From: Hyphomicrobiales bacterium
Lineage (GTDB): Bacteria > Pseudomonadota > Alphaproteobacteria > Rhizobiales > Xanthobacteraceae
Length of the DNA stretch: 64,000 bases
Assembly (NCBI GenBank): GCA_017305535.1
Contig: JAFKKN010000002.1
Span: 310,001 to 374,000, forward strand
Direction of reading: 5' to 3'
Both the position numbers and the translations under genes were made by a program. This document shows, piece by piece, positions 9,009-17,317 of this stretch (its first letter is position 1; each line of letters opens with the position of its first letter). Below the pieces are notes generated by a model. That model had not been told where the DNA came from and ran no database searches. It saw nothing but the letters and a program-made list of their open reading frames with translations.

Positions 9009-10366
9009 TGCGCAAAACCTCTGTACTGCTTCTCGGTGCCGCGGCCGGCGCCGCATTGACGCTGTTCGTGACCCAGCCGCGCTCGATGCTGATGGGATCG
9101 ACCGCGCGCGCCGCGACCTCGGACACCTACCGCCAGCTCAACCTGTTCGGCGACGTGTTCGAACGCGTCCGCTCCGATTATGTCGAGAAGCCGGACGACA
9201 GCAAGCTGATCGAATCCGCCATCAGCGGCATGCTGACCGGTCTCGACCCGCATTCCAGCTACATGGATGCCAAGAGCTTCAAGGACATGCAGGTGCAGAC
9301 CCGCGGCGAGTTCGGCGGGCTCGGCATCGAGGTCACGATGGAAGACGGCCTCATCAAGGTCGTCTCGCCGATCGATGACACCCCGGCTTCGAAGGCCGGC
9401 ATCCAGGCCAACGACATCATCACCACGCTCGACGACGAGGCGGTGCAGGGCCTCACCTTGAATCAAGCCGTCGACAAGATGCGCGGTCCGGTTAACACCA
9501 AGATCAAGCTGAAGATCATCCGCAAGGGTCAGGATAACCCGATCGAAGTGACGCTGGTGCGCGACAACATTCGCGTCCGCTCCGTGCGCGCGCGCGTCGA
9601 GGGCGACGACATCGGTTACATCCGCATCACCACCTTCAACGAGCAGACCACCGAAGGGCTGAAGCGCGAGATCGCATCGCTGACCAAGCAGATCGGCGAG
9701 GACAAGCTGAAGGGCTTCATCCTCGACTTGCGCAACAACCCCGGCGGCCTTCTCGAGGAAGCCGTCACCGTGTCGGATGCATTCCTTGAGCGCGGCGAGA
9801 TCGTCTCGACGCGCGGCCGCAATGCCGAGGAAACCCAGCGCCGCGTCGCGCGGGCGGGCGACCTCACCAAGGGCAAGAAGCTGATCGTGCTGATCAACGG
9901 CGGCTCGGCCTCGGCGTCTGAAATCGTTGCCGGCGCGTTGCAGGACCACAAGCGCGCCACGCTGATCGGCACCCGTTCGTTCGGCAAGGGATCGGTGCAG
10001 ACCATCATTCCGCTCGGCTCCGGCAACGGCGCTCTGCGGCTGACCACGGCGCGTTACTTCACGCCGTCGGGCAAGTCGATCCAGGCCAAGGGCATCACCC
10101 CGGACATCGAGGTGTTGCAGGACGTGCCGGACGACCTGAAGTCACGGACCGATACCAAGGGCGAAGCCTCGTTGCGCGGCCATCTCAAGGGCGACGCCGG
10201 CAAGGAGCAGACCGGTTCGCAATCCTACGTGCCGCCGGATGCCAAGGACGACAAGGCGCTGAAGATGGCCGACGACCTGCTGCATGGCGTCAAGGTTGAA
10301 GCCCAGGCGCCCGGCGACAAGGCAGCGGTCGACAAGCCCGCCGACAAAGCCAAGGCAGCGAACTGA
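9005..10366 (+). CDS. ctpA: C-terminal processing peptidase (S41 family)
   Basis: Periplasmic serine protease that trims protein C-termini. The 453-residue product has a signal or anchor segment (about 3-25), a PDZ domain (about 95-170; GGLGIEVTMEDGLIKVVSP) and the S41 catalytic domain with the nucleophile motif INGGSASASEIVAGAL and the catalytic lysine in GTRSFGKGSVQT. The C-terminal tail is a Lys/Asp/Ala-rich, probably flexible segment. Its ATG overlaps the EnvC-like stop by 4 bases, so the two are translationally coupled; Ctp proteases are known to control wall hydrolases. A strong terminator follows. Confidence 0.95.
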   Translation: MMRKTSVLLLGAAAGAALTLFVTQPRSMLMGSTARAATSDTYRQLNLFGDVFERVRSDYVEKPDDSKLIESAISGMLTGLDPHSSYMDAKSFKDMQVQTRGEFGGLGIEVTMEDGLIKVVSPIDDTPASKAGIQANDIITTLDDEAVQGLTLNQAVDKMRGPVNTKIKLKIIRKGQDNPIEVTLVRDNIRVRSVRARVEGDDIGYIRITTFNEQTTEGLKREIASLTKQIGEDKLKGFILDLRNNPGGLLEEAVTVSDAFLERGEIVSTRGRNAEETQRRVARAGDLTKGKKLIVLINGGSASASEIVAGALQDHKRATLIGTRSFGKGSVQTIIPLGSGNGALRLTTARYFTPSGKSIQAKGITPDIEVLQDVPDDLKSRTDTKGEASLRGHLKGDAGKEQTGSQSYVPPDAKDDKALKMADDLLHGVKVEAQAPGDKAAVDKPADKAKAAN

Positions 10367-10404
10367 GGCGGCCAACTAACCGCAACGAAACGATCTAACG
10401 AATA

Positions 10405-10427
10405 ACGGGCGGCCTCCGGCCGCCCGT
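10405..10427 (+). terminator. Intrinsic terminator after ctpA
   Basis: ACGGGCGGCC and GGCCGCCCGT form a GC-rich stem of about 10 pairs with a tiny loop, followed by TTTCATTTC. It lies 38 bases after the ctpA stop. Confidence 0.75.
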
Positions 10428-10543
10428 TTCATTTCGAGGGAATCGTTCGCGTCGTGGCGATGGCGCTGGATGTCCGTGTTCGCAACCCGGCGTGGTAAGG
10501 TCGCTGCGGCTGATTCGCGGGAGGCCGGCAGGAGGCCACGGCA

Positions 10544-11743
10544 GTGACGACGGACGATCTCAGCACCCCGCTTGGGCAGAACACCGAGCCGCGTCGAAGG
10601 CGGCGCCTCCCCTTTACCGGGATTCAGGTCATTGCCGTCGCGCTCGGGTTGTTATTGCTGACGTTCGCGGGGGTTGCGCTCTTTCATCAGGATCGGCTCG
10701 GCGGCGAACCGGTGGTGCGGGTCACGCTGCAACCGAACTCCGCAGACAAAGATACGACGGCACCCGCCCCGTCCGATGCCGCGAAGCCAAGCCAGCCAGC
10801 CGCGAAAGCCGCTTCAAATCCGCCGGCGAACGGACAGAAAACCATCACCATCATCGACGGTTCGAGCGGCGCGCGGCAGGACGTGGTTGTCGCCAGCGAT
10901 GGCTCGGACACCGGCACCGACACCACCTCCGCCGTCATGTCCGGCATCAATGCGCGACTCCTGGAGAAATCGCGCTACGGCATGATCCCGATCGCCGCCG
11001 ATGGCGCGACGCCATTCACCGCCTATGCCGCCGGCACACCGGAGGAGCGCGCCAAGGCCGCCACGATGCCAACGATCGCCATCGTTGTCGGTGGGCTAGG
11101 CATCGGCGCCGCGAAGACCACCGAGTCGATCCTGAACCTGCCGGGCGCAGTCACGCTGGCCTTCACACCTTACGGCTCGGACCCGGCCAAACTGGTCGCG
11201 CGCGCACGTGGCCGGCATCACGAGATCCTGCTGCAAGTGCCGATGGAGCCGTTCGACTATCCCGACAACGATCCCGGCCCGCAGACCCTGCTCACAACCC
11301 AGAGCCCGGACCAGAATCTCGATCGGCTGTTCTGGCACCTCAGTCGCCTTCAGGGCTATGTCGGGTTGACCAGCTTCATGGGCGCCCGCTTCACCGTCTC
11401 GGACACAGCGATGCAGCCGGTGATCCGCGAAGCGGCCAAACGCGGCCTGGGCTATCTCGATGACGGCAGTTCCCCGCGCAGCGTGGCGGGCACGCTGGCG
11501 CAAGGCCAGACCATGCCCTTCGCCAAGGCCGACCTCAGCATCGACGCCGTGCCGACTTCGGCCGAGATCGACAAGGCGCTGACGAAGCTGGAGGCGCTGG
11601 CAAAAACTCGCGGCAATGCCATCGGCATCGCGTCCAGCCTCCCCGTTACCATCGAACGCATCGGCAACTGGGCCAAGACGCTTGAGAGCCGGGGCGTTCT
11701 GCTGGTGCCATTGACAACCGCAATGCTGAAATCAAAATCGTGA
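10544..11743 (+). CDS. YibQ-type divergent polysaccharide deacetylase family protein
   Basis: A 399-residue protein with a cytoplasmic Arg-rich start (PRRRRRLPF), one transmembrane helix (about 25-46), a Pro/Ala/Thr-rich linker and a C-terminal domain from about residue 170 (TIAIVVGGLGIG, LAFTPYGSDPAKLVARAR, EILLQVPMEPFDYPDNDPG, GYLDDGSS). These are hallmarks of the divergent polysaccharide deacetylase (YibQ) family, whose reaction is not firmly known; the conserved GGLG replaces the metal-binding pattern of true NodB deacetylases. The start is GTG at 10544 with GGAGG 8 bases before it. Position after envC and ctpA is conserved in Gram-negatives and suggests an envelope role. Confidence 0.85.
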   Translation: MTTDDLSTPLGQNTEPRRRRRLPFTGIQVIAVALGLLLLTFAGVALFHQDRLGGEPVVRVTLQPNSADKDTTAPAPSDAAKPSQPAAKAASNPPANGQKTITIIDGSSGARQDVVVASDGSDTGTDTTSAVMSGINARLLEKSRYGMIPIAADGATPFTAYAAGTPEERAKAATMPTIAIVVGGLGIGAAKTTESILNLPGAVTLAFTPYGSDPAKLVARARGRHHEILLQVPMEPFDYPDNDPGPQTLLTTQSPDQNLDRLFWHLSRLQGYVGLTSFMGARFTVSDTAMQPVIREAAKRGLGYLDDGSSPRSVAGTLAQGQTMPFAKADLSIDAVPTSAEIDKALTKLEALAKTRGNAIGIASSLPVTIERIGNWAKTLESRGVLLVPLTTAMLKSKS

Positions 11744-11861
11744 TGCGATCCGGACGTGACGATAGACCTGAAATCAGCTTGTCCAACCGGGACATCCGAC
11801 GTGAGGTGAAGGCGAGCATGCGGCTCGGCAGGCTTCGATCAACTGAAAGGGCACGACGGCG

Positions 11862-12368
11862 ATGACGCGTTACGACGATCTGCCCTATCGCACCTGCGTC
11901 GGCATGATGCTGATCAACGCAACGGGACTGGTTTTCATCGGCCGCCGCGCCGGAGGCCCTGAGCATGTCGACGCAACCCACGTTTGGCAAATGCCGCAGG
12001 GTGGGGTCGATCCCGGTGAGGACACTTGGGAAGCGGCGAAGCGCGAACTGTTTGAGGAAACCAGCGTTCGCTCGGTCGAGAAACTCGGCGAAGTCCCGGA
12101 TTGGCTGATCTACGACATTCCGCGCACGGTGGCGGGCCGCGCCTGGAAGGGCCGCTATCGCGGCCAGCGCCAGAAATGGTACGCGATGAAGTTCACCGGC
12201 AATGACTCCGAGATCAACGTGCTCAATCCGGGCGACGGCCACAAGCCGGAATTCATCAAATGGCGATGGGAGCCGATGCGGAATCTCCCCGATCTGATCG
12301 TGCCCTTCAAGCGGCCGGTCTATGAGCGCGTGGTGAAGGAATTCACGAGCCTCGCCAACGCGCAATGA
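11862..12368 (+). CDS. rppH: RNA pyrophosphohydrolase RppH, first of two tandem copies
   Basis: Nudix hydrolase that removes pyrophosphate from 5' ends of RNA and so starts mRNA decay. The Nudix box runs from GGVDPGED through [10 protein letters not shown] (about residues 46-68), with Ser where the general consensus has Gly; from memory this is usual for alphaproteobacterial RppH. Family markers are [20 protein letters not shown] and [14 protein letters not shown]. Length 168 is normal. Its last codons overlap the next RppH gene by 4 bases (ATGA), so the pair is co-translated. Confidence 0.94.
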   Translation: MTRYDDLPYRTCVGMMLINATGLVFIGRRAGGPEHVDATHVWQMPQGGVDPGEDTWEAAKRELFEETSVRSVEKLGEVPDWLIYDIPRTVAGRAWKGRYRGQRQKWYAMKFTGNDSEINVLNPGDGHKPEFIKWRWEPMRNLPDLIVPFKRPVYERVVKEFTSLANAQ

Positions 12369-12865
12369 CGCCAGCCGACAAACCGTATCGCCCCAATGTC
12401 GGGATCGCGCTGTTCAATGCCACAGGTCTTGTTCTGATCGGCCGACGCTATCGCGACGATGGCCCGGAGATCATCCTGCCCGGCCTGGAGTGGCAGATGC
12501 CGCAAGGCGGCATCGATGCCGATGAGAATCCGCGCGACGCGGTGATGCGCGAACTGTGGGAAGAAACCGGAGTGATCCGCGCCGACTATCTCGGCGAGAC
12601 CGACTGGATGACTTACGAATTCCCGCCCTATGATGGCCCACCGACGCATCGCTTGGCGAAATTTCGCGGGCAGCGCCAGAAATGGTTCGCGCTTCGCTTC
12701 GTCGGCAACGATAGCGAGATTGATCCGCTCGCGACCCGCAACGGCCAACCGCCTGAATTTGATCAGTGGCGTTGGGAGCGGCTCGATCGCGTTGCCGCGC
12801 TGGTGGTGCCGTTTCGACAGCAGGTTTACACGGCCGTCGCGACCGCGTTCGCGCGTTTTGTCTGA
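12365..12865 (+). CDS. RppH-like Nudix hydrolase, second tandem copy
   Basis: A 166-residue paralogue of the gene just upstream, sharing the RppH frame: [41 protein letters not shown] and [13 protein letters not shown]. Here the Nudix box is fully canonical (Gly in EETGV). The ATG at 12365 overlaps the previous stop. Both copies have the Trp-Gln-Met-Pro-Gln-Gly-Gly and Gly-Gln-Arg-Gln-Lys-Trp segments, so both are probably RppH-type enzymes rather than one being a general Nudix housekeeping protein. Whether they differ in RNA 5'-base preference or in substrate (RNA versus dinucleoside polyphosphates) cannot be told. Confidence 0.88.
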   Translation: MTPADKPYRPNVGIALFNATGLVLIGRRYRDDGPEIILPGLEWQMPQGGIDADENPRDAVMRELWEETGVIRADYLGETDWMTYEFPPYDGPPTHRLAKFRGQRQKWFALRFVGNDSEIDPLATRNGQPPEFDQWRWERLDRVAALVVPFRQQVYTAVATAFARFV

Positions 12866-12902
12866 CCGCTCGCGAGAAGGCTGCTCGCGGCGACCGCATA
12901 CA

Positions 12903-14378
12903 TCAATGAACTCGCCAACTCGCGGCCGCGCCAGCCGCACCCGCCCGGAGCGGCCACACCGGCGGGGCGTTCGGACTCGCAATGATCGGCTTTCCGTCGC
13001 GCGCCGCGTGGGCATCATCGAGCGCCTCGACGAAATCCGAGAACCACTGCTGAATGGTACCGACGCGCAGTGACTTCATCATCGCGTCCCATCGCATCCG
13101 CCGTTCGACAAGCGGCATCGACAAGGCGGTGGCAATAGCGCGCGCCATGCCGTCGATATCATTGGGATTGACCAGCAGCGCGGCGTCAAGCTCATTGGCG
13201 GCGCCAGCGAATTTCGACAACACCAACACGCCCGGATCGGCCGGATTCTGCGCGGCGACATACTCCTTCGCCACCAGGTTCATGCCGTCATGCAACGGCG
13301 TCACTACGCCGACCTGCGCCGTGCGATAGAGCCCGGCCAATACCGTCTGGCTGAAGCCCTTGTTGAGATAACGGATCGGCGCCCAGTCGACCTCGCCATG
13401 GCGCCCGTTGACGTCGCTGACCAGCTTGGCGAGTTGATCCTGGAGATGACCATAGGCTTCGATGCCGCCGCGCGACAGCGTCGCGATTTGCAGCAACGAC
13501 ACCGTGCGGCTGAGCGAGGGGTGCAGGGCCAGCATCCGATCGAACGCCTTGATGCGATTGATCAGGCCCTTGGAATAATCGACGCGGTCGACACCGATGG
13601 CGAGCTTCTGGCCATGCAGGCTGCGACGCAACCGTGATACGTCGGGATGTGATATTGCCTTGACGGCGTGTGCCGCGAACTTGTCGACATCGATTCCGAT
13701 CGGGAACGTCGCCAGACGCGAAACGCCGTAGCGCGACAGCACCTCGCCTCCATCGACGCGAAGCCCAAGTTCGCTTTCGAGATATTCGGTGAAGTTGGCG
13801 CAGTCGTCCTCGGTCTGGAATCCGATCAGGTTATACGCCAGCATCGCCTCGACGAGATCGCGATGATTCGGCACACCGCTGAAGATGGCGCGAGACGGCC
13901 ACGGCGTATGCAGGAAGAAGCCGATAGCCTGCTGCACATCCAGTTGCCGCAACTCGGCGCCCAGCGTCAGGAAGTGATAATCCTGAATCCAGAAGGTCGC
14001 GTCGGGCTTGCGGAAACGCAATAGCGCTCGCGCCATGAAGGCGTTGACCTCGCGATAAGAACGATAGTCGTCGCGCGACGCGCGGATAAGATCGGTTCGC
14101 GAGTGCAGCGCCGGCCAAAGTGCGGAATTCGCGAAGCCCTCGTAGTAGCCACCATAATGCGCCGCCGGCAAATCGAGCATTGCCAGCGCGCCAGATCCAA
14201 GTGGCTCGATCTCGGCGAAAGGGTCTTTCTGAACACTGTCGCGCACATCACCGCTGGAACCAACCCAGATCGCGCCGGAATTCTCCACGACCGGCAACAA
14301 CGCCGCTGCCAATCCACCGGTCATCGGCTCGTTAGCTTTGGCGCGCGCCACGCGATTGGATACGACCACCAGACTCAC
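12903..14378 (-). CDS. otsA: Trehalose-6-phosphate synthase
   Basis: Joins UDP-glucose and glucose-6-phosphate to trehalose-6-phosphate (GT20, GT-B fold). The 491-residue protein shows SLVVVSNRVA at the start, a donor-loop region near GGLAAALLPV, WIQDYHFLTLGAELR, IGFFLHTPWPS, GVDRVDYSKGLINRIKAFDR and the C-terminal MNLVAKEYVAAQ...VLVLSKFAGAA. The final 40 residues (after about 450) are Pro/Ala-rich and may be a flexible tail. It starts at GTG 14378, behind AGGAGGGG. An EcfG-type promoter lies 37 bases upstream. otsB is on the same strand but 394 bases away, so otsA has its own promoter. Confidence 0.96.
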   Translation of the reverse strand: MSLVVVSNRVARAKANEPMTGGLAAALLPVVENSGAIWVGSSGDVRDSVQKDPFAEIEPLGSGALAMLDLPAAHYGGYYEGFANSALWPALHSRTDLIRASRDDYRSYREVNAFMARALLRFRKPDATFWIQDYHFLTLGAELRQLDVQQAIGFFLHTPWPSRAIFSGVPNHRDLVEAMLAYNLIGFQTEDDCANFTEYLESELGLRVDGGEVLSRYGVSRLATFPIGIDVDKFAAHAVKAISHPDVSRLRRSLHGQKLAIGVDRVDYSKGLINRIKAFDRMLALHPSLSRTVSLLQIATLSRGGIEAYGHLQDQLAKLVSDVNGRHGEVDWAPIRYLNKGFSQTVLAGLYRTAQVGVVTPLHDGMNLVAKEYVAAQNPADPGVLVLSKFAGAANELDAALLVNPNDIDGMARAIATALSMPLVERRMRWDAMMKSLRVGTIQQWFSDFVEALDDAHAARDGKPIIASPNAPPVWPLRAGAAGAAASWRVH

Positions 14379-14772
14379 AGGGTCCCCTCCTGATTTGTTG
14401 CAGCCCGTAACATAAACGGTTGTTCATCAATATGGTTCCTTGCCACAACTCAATCTCATTGCGATCAGATTTGAAATCATGTGCGATGGAACTTGCGATC
14501 ACGCGTTGAACTTTGCGGCGTGAACATCAATTCGATGCTTATCGCCGATGACTCGCGATGCGCGAGAAACATCAGGTTTCCAAGACGGTTCCCTTGGCAC
14601 AAGTGCTTGCAATAGCCGAAGCGCCGCACGCCGCGTTATCCAAACTCGCCGAACCACCGCGGGGGAACCCGAATGCGTGTTCGACTCTTGGACAAGAGAC
14701 TTTCAAAAAACGCGTATCTCGAATTCTCAGGAATTTAAGTCGTATCGCATCACTGAATGAATTGACCGCGAA
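14379..14772. other. otsB-otsA spacer, 394 bases
   Basis: Looks poorer in G+C than its neighbours and holds no convincing gene on either strand. Its only recognised element is the EcfG-type promoter at 14415-14439. The remaining 330 bases show no repeat family, tRNA or clear terminator to my reading. Confidence 0.6.
14415..14439 (-). promoter_or_regulatory. EcfG-type general-stress promoter for otsA
   Basis: Minus-strand GGAAC, 16 bases, CGTT: a perfect EcfG consensus, with the -10 end 37 bases upstream of the otsA GTG. The predicted transcript would have a leader of about 30 bases with the AGGAGGGG ribosome-binding site inside it. Confidence 0.75.
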
Positions 14773-15588
14773 TCATGAATTTTCGATTCGAGTTCCATTC
14801 AACAGGCTTGCGAGCCAACGCCGTACATCTCTCGGTCCGGTGAAAGTTCCCGCGACACCTCTCGCCTGACGTCCGACAGAGAATGATAATCCGTCGAAAT
14901 CCGGCATGATGGCGAACACAGTTTCATCCGTCACATCGTCACCGAGAAACACCGGGCGCCGCCCCTTGAAGGGCGCGTGTGACATCAGTTCGCGCACACC
15001 TGTTGCCTTCGTGACTCCGGAATGCTTGATCTCGCACACGGCCTTGCCGGGCAGCACTTCGATCGGCGCGTTCGGCAGATCGGCGCGGATCGCGGAGACC
15101 GCGTCGTAGATCGCCGTTTCCAGATGCGGCGCCTGCCGGAAATGCAACGCGAACGAATAGCCTTTGTCTTCCACCAGAATGTCGGGATGCATTTGCGCGA
15201 TGGCGGCGAAGCGGCGCTTCAAATCATCATTCATTGGCGGTGCGTGGGTCGCCACCGCTTCGCTGTCGATCGACAGACGCATTTCCGCGCCGTGACCGCC
15301 CACCGACGGATAATGTGCTGGCGCGAAGATCCAATCGATATCATCGAGAGACCGCCCGCTGACAAGCGCCAGCGCGCCCGAGGTCCGCTCCAGCAATCCA
15401 TCAAGCGTCGGAACCAGGTCTGGCGGAACAACGACGCTGCGTGGCGTCGGTGCGAGATCGAGCAAGGTTCCATCGATGTCGAGCAACAGCGCGCACGCAT
15501 CGAGATCCAGCGATGGCAAGACTAGCGATCCAGTCACCTCATTTACGCTCGACATCCCGGTTGCACGCCTATCACGCATCGACTTCAT
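14773..15588 (-). CDS. otsB: Trehalose-6-phosphate phosphatase
   Basis: HAD-family phosphatase removing phosphate from trehalose-6-phosphate. Motif I LLLDIDGTLLDL carries the Asp nucleophile; ALVSGRSLDDIDWIF and VGGHGAEMR (substrate cap), KPxxCEIK-like GKAVCEIKHSGVTKA and VFLGDDVTDETVF (metal-binding Asp pair) follow in the family order. The start is either ATG 15609, whose ATGA overlaps the transporter stop, or ATG 15588; the second is preferred because a GGAGG lies between them, though coupling makes the first possible. It is downstream of the transporter gene and shares its EcfG promoter. Confidence 0.95.
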   Translation of the reverse strand: MKSMRDRRATGMSSVNEVTGSLVLPSLDLDACALLLDIDGTLLDLAPTPRSVVVPPDLVPTLDGLLERTSGALALVSGRSLDDIDWIFAPAHYPSVGGHGAEMRLSIDSEAVATHAPPMNDDLKRRFAAIAQMHPDILVEDKGYSFALHFRQAPHLETAIYDAVSAIRADLPNAPIEVLPGKAVCEIKHSGVTKATGVRELMSHAPFKGRRPVFLGDDVTDETVFAIMPDFDGLSFSVGRQARGVAGTFTGPRDVRRWLASLLNGTRIENS

Positions 15589-15605
15589 CAGATCTTTGCC
15601 TCCAT

Positions 15606-17042
15606 TCATTCAGCGGCCGCGAGCGGTCGCGCCACGGATTCCAGCGGCTGCCGCTCCGCCGCGATACAATAGCACCAGGCGACAACGGCTGCCGCAATCA
15701 TCAGGACCGCGCCGAACAGGTAACCGGCAAAGACGCTGGCGCGCGATCCGGTATCGATCAGGGCGCCGAACAATGCGGGCCCCGCCACGCCGCCAATGCC
15801 GGTGCCGATCGCATAAAACATCGCGATCGCCAGCGCACGCACCTCGATCGGGAACGTCTCGCTCACCGTGAGATACGCCGCGCTCGCCGCCGGCGAAGCG
15901 AAGAAGAAGATCACCATCCACGCGATGGTCTGAGTCTGCGCGCTCCAGACATCGATGGCGAACAGATATCCCGACACGGCAAGCAAAATTCCGGAGATCG
16001 CGTAGGTGAACGTGATCATCATCCGCCTGCCGACGCTGTCGAACAAGCGACCTAGCAGCAAAGGCCCGAGGAAATTCCCCATCGCGAATGGCAGGATATA
16101 CCAACCAATACGATCCGACGGGATGCTGTAAAATTCGGTCAGCACCAGCGCATAGGTGAAGAAGATCGCGTTGTAGAAGAACGCCTGCGCGACCATCAAT
16201 GCCAACCCCACCAGCGAGCGCTGCCGATAGCGCTGAAACAGCGTGCGCGCGACCTCGCCAAGCGGCGTATGGCTGCGCATCCGCAGTTTGATCGTCGGCC
16301 AGACCGTCCCCGCTTCGATGGCGCGCCCTCCCCTCACGGAGCGCTCGATATCCGCGACGACGGCGCTCGCCCGTTCGGGATAGCCGTGAATCATCAGCCA
16401 GCGCGGGCTTTCCGGAATCCATAGCCGCATGACGAAGACCACCAGTCCAAGCCCAGCGCCGGTCAGATAAGCCAGCCGCCAGCCGAGATCGGCGCCGACC
16501 ACCTGCGGATCGAGCAGCACGATGGCGCTTACCGCGCCGATCGCTGCACCGATCCAGAAGCTGCCATTGATGACCAGATCGGTCCATCCGCGATAGCGCG
16601 CCGGAACCAGTTCCTGAATCGTCGAGTTGATCGCGGTGTATTCACCGCCGATTCCCGCGCCGGTTAAAAAACGGAACAGCGCGTAGCTCCAGACATTCCA
16701 CGATAACGCCGTCGCCGCCGTTGCCAGCAGATAGAGCGACAACGTGATGAAGAACAGTTTCTTACGACCGAGGCGATCGGTCAGCCAGCCGAATCCGAGC
16801 GCACCGAGCACCGCGCCGGCGAGATACGCGCTATTGGCGACGCCGACGTCAAAATTATTGAAGCGGAGCGTTGGGCTATCCTTCAGCGCGCCTGACAACG
16901 TTCCCGCGAGCGTCACTTCAAGCCCATCGAGAATCCACGTGACGCCGAGCGCAATAACGACACGCGTATGAAATCCGCTCCAGCGCAACGCATCAAGCCG
17001 TGCCGGAATATCGGTTTCGACAATGCGGCTGTTGGCGTTCAC
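15606..17042 (-). CDS. Major facilitator superfamily transporter, trehalose-linked
   Basis: A 12-helix transporter of about 478 residues with MFS signatures: GWLTDRLGRKK between helices 2 and 3, GIGGEYTAINSTIQELVPARYRG (split here: GIGGEYTAINS then ELVPARYRG), and the matching LLGRLFDSVGRR in the second half. The pattern resembles the metabolite:H+ / sugar-phosphate-like symporter group; the substrate is unknown. Start options are GTG 17042 (VNANSRIVETDIPARLD onward, preferred since related proteins start there as I recall) and GTG 17105. The gene overlaps otsB and lies behind an EcfG promoter, so a role in solute uptake or trehalose traffic under stress is inferred. Confidence 0.88.
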   Translation of the reverse strand: MNANSRIVETDIPARLDALRWSGFHTRVVIALGVTWILDGLEVTLAGTLSGALKDSPTLRFNNFDVGVANSAYLAGAVLGALGFGWLTDRLGRKKLFFITLSLYLLATAATALSWNVWSYALFRFLTGAGIGGEYTAINSTIQELVPARYRGWTDLVINGSFWIGAAIGAVSAIVLLDPQVVGADLGWRLAYLTGAGLGLVVFVMRLWIPESPRWLMIHGYPERASAVVADIERSVRGGRAIEAGTVWPTIKLRMRSHTPLGEVARTLFQRYRQRSLVGLALMVAQAFFYNAIFFTYALVLTEFYSIPSDRIGWYILPFAMGNFLGPLLLGRLFDSVGRRMMITFTYAISGILLAVSGYLFAIDVWSAQTQTIAWMVIFFFASPAASAAYLTVSETFPIEVRALAIAMFYAIGTGIGGVAGPALFGALIDTGSRASVFAGYLFGAVLMIAAAVVAWCYCIAAERQPLESVARPLAAAE

Positions 17043-17135
17043 CGGCAGGCTTTCATCTTTCCTGGGATCGAATCTGCCGCCGCCAATGCAACAGCTTGCG
17101 TGCACTCCGCAATGACGGTGGGGATGATCGAGGAT

Positions 17136-17160
17136 AACGCGACGGACCGCGTCAGGTTCC
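17136..17160 (-). promoter_or_regulatory. EcfG-type general-stress promoter for the transporter-otsB unit
   Basis: Minus-strand GGAAC, 16 bases, CGTT, again an exact consensus match. It lies 31 bases before the possible GTG at 17105 and 94 before the one at 17042, and points at the transporter gene. Confidence 0.75.
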
Positions 17161-17317
17161 AGTCAGGAACCGATAACCCTTACGCGCAGAAAGTCTGTAA
17201 AGCCCAGTGAATGAAGCGGGCCAAGCGAAAACTAAAGCGGCAATTTTACCGCAACGCATAACGCCGCCGCGTCGAGGGCCGCGACGGCGTTATATGTCCT
17301 GCAACGGTTCGTAGCAA

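Noticed and set aside
14548-14869. Open frames in the otsB-otsA spacer
   Set aside because: No ribosome-binding site, no family resemblance, and one runs into otsB antisense.
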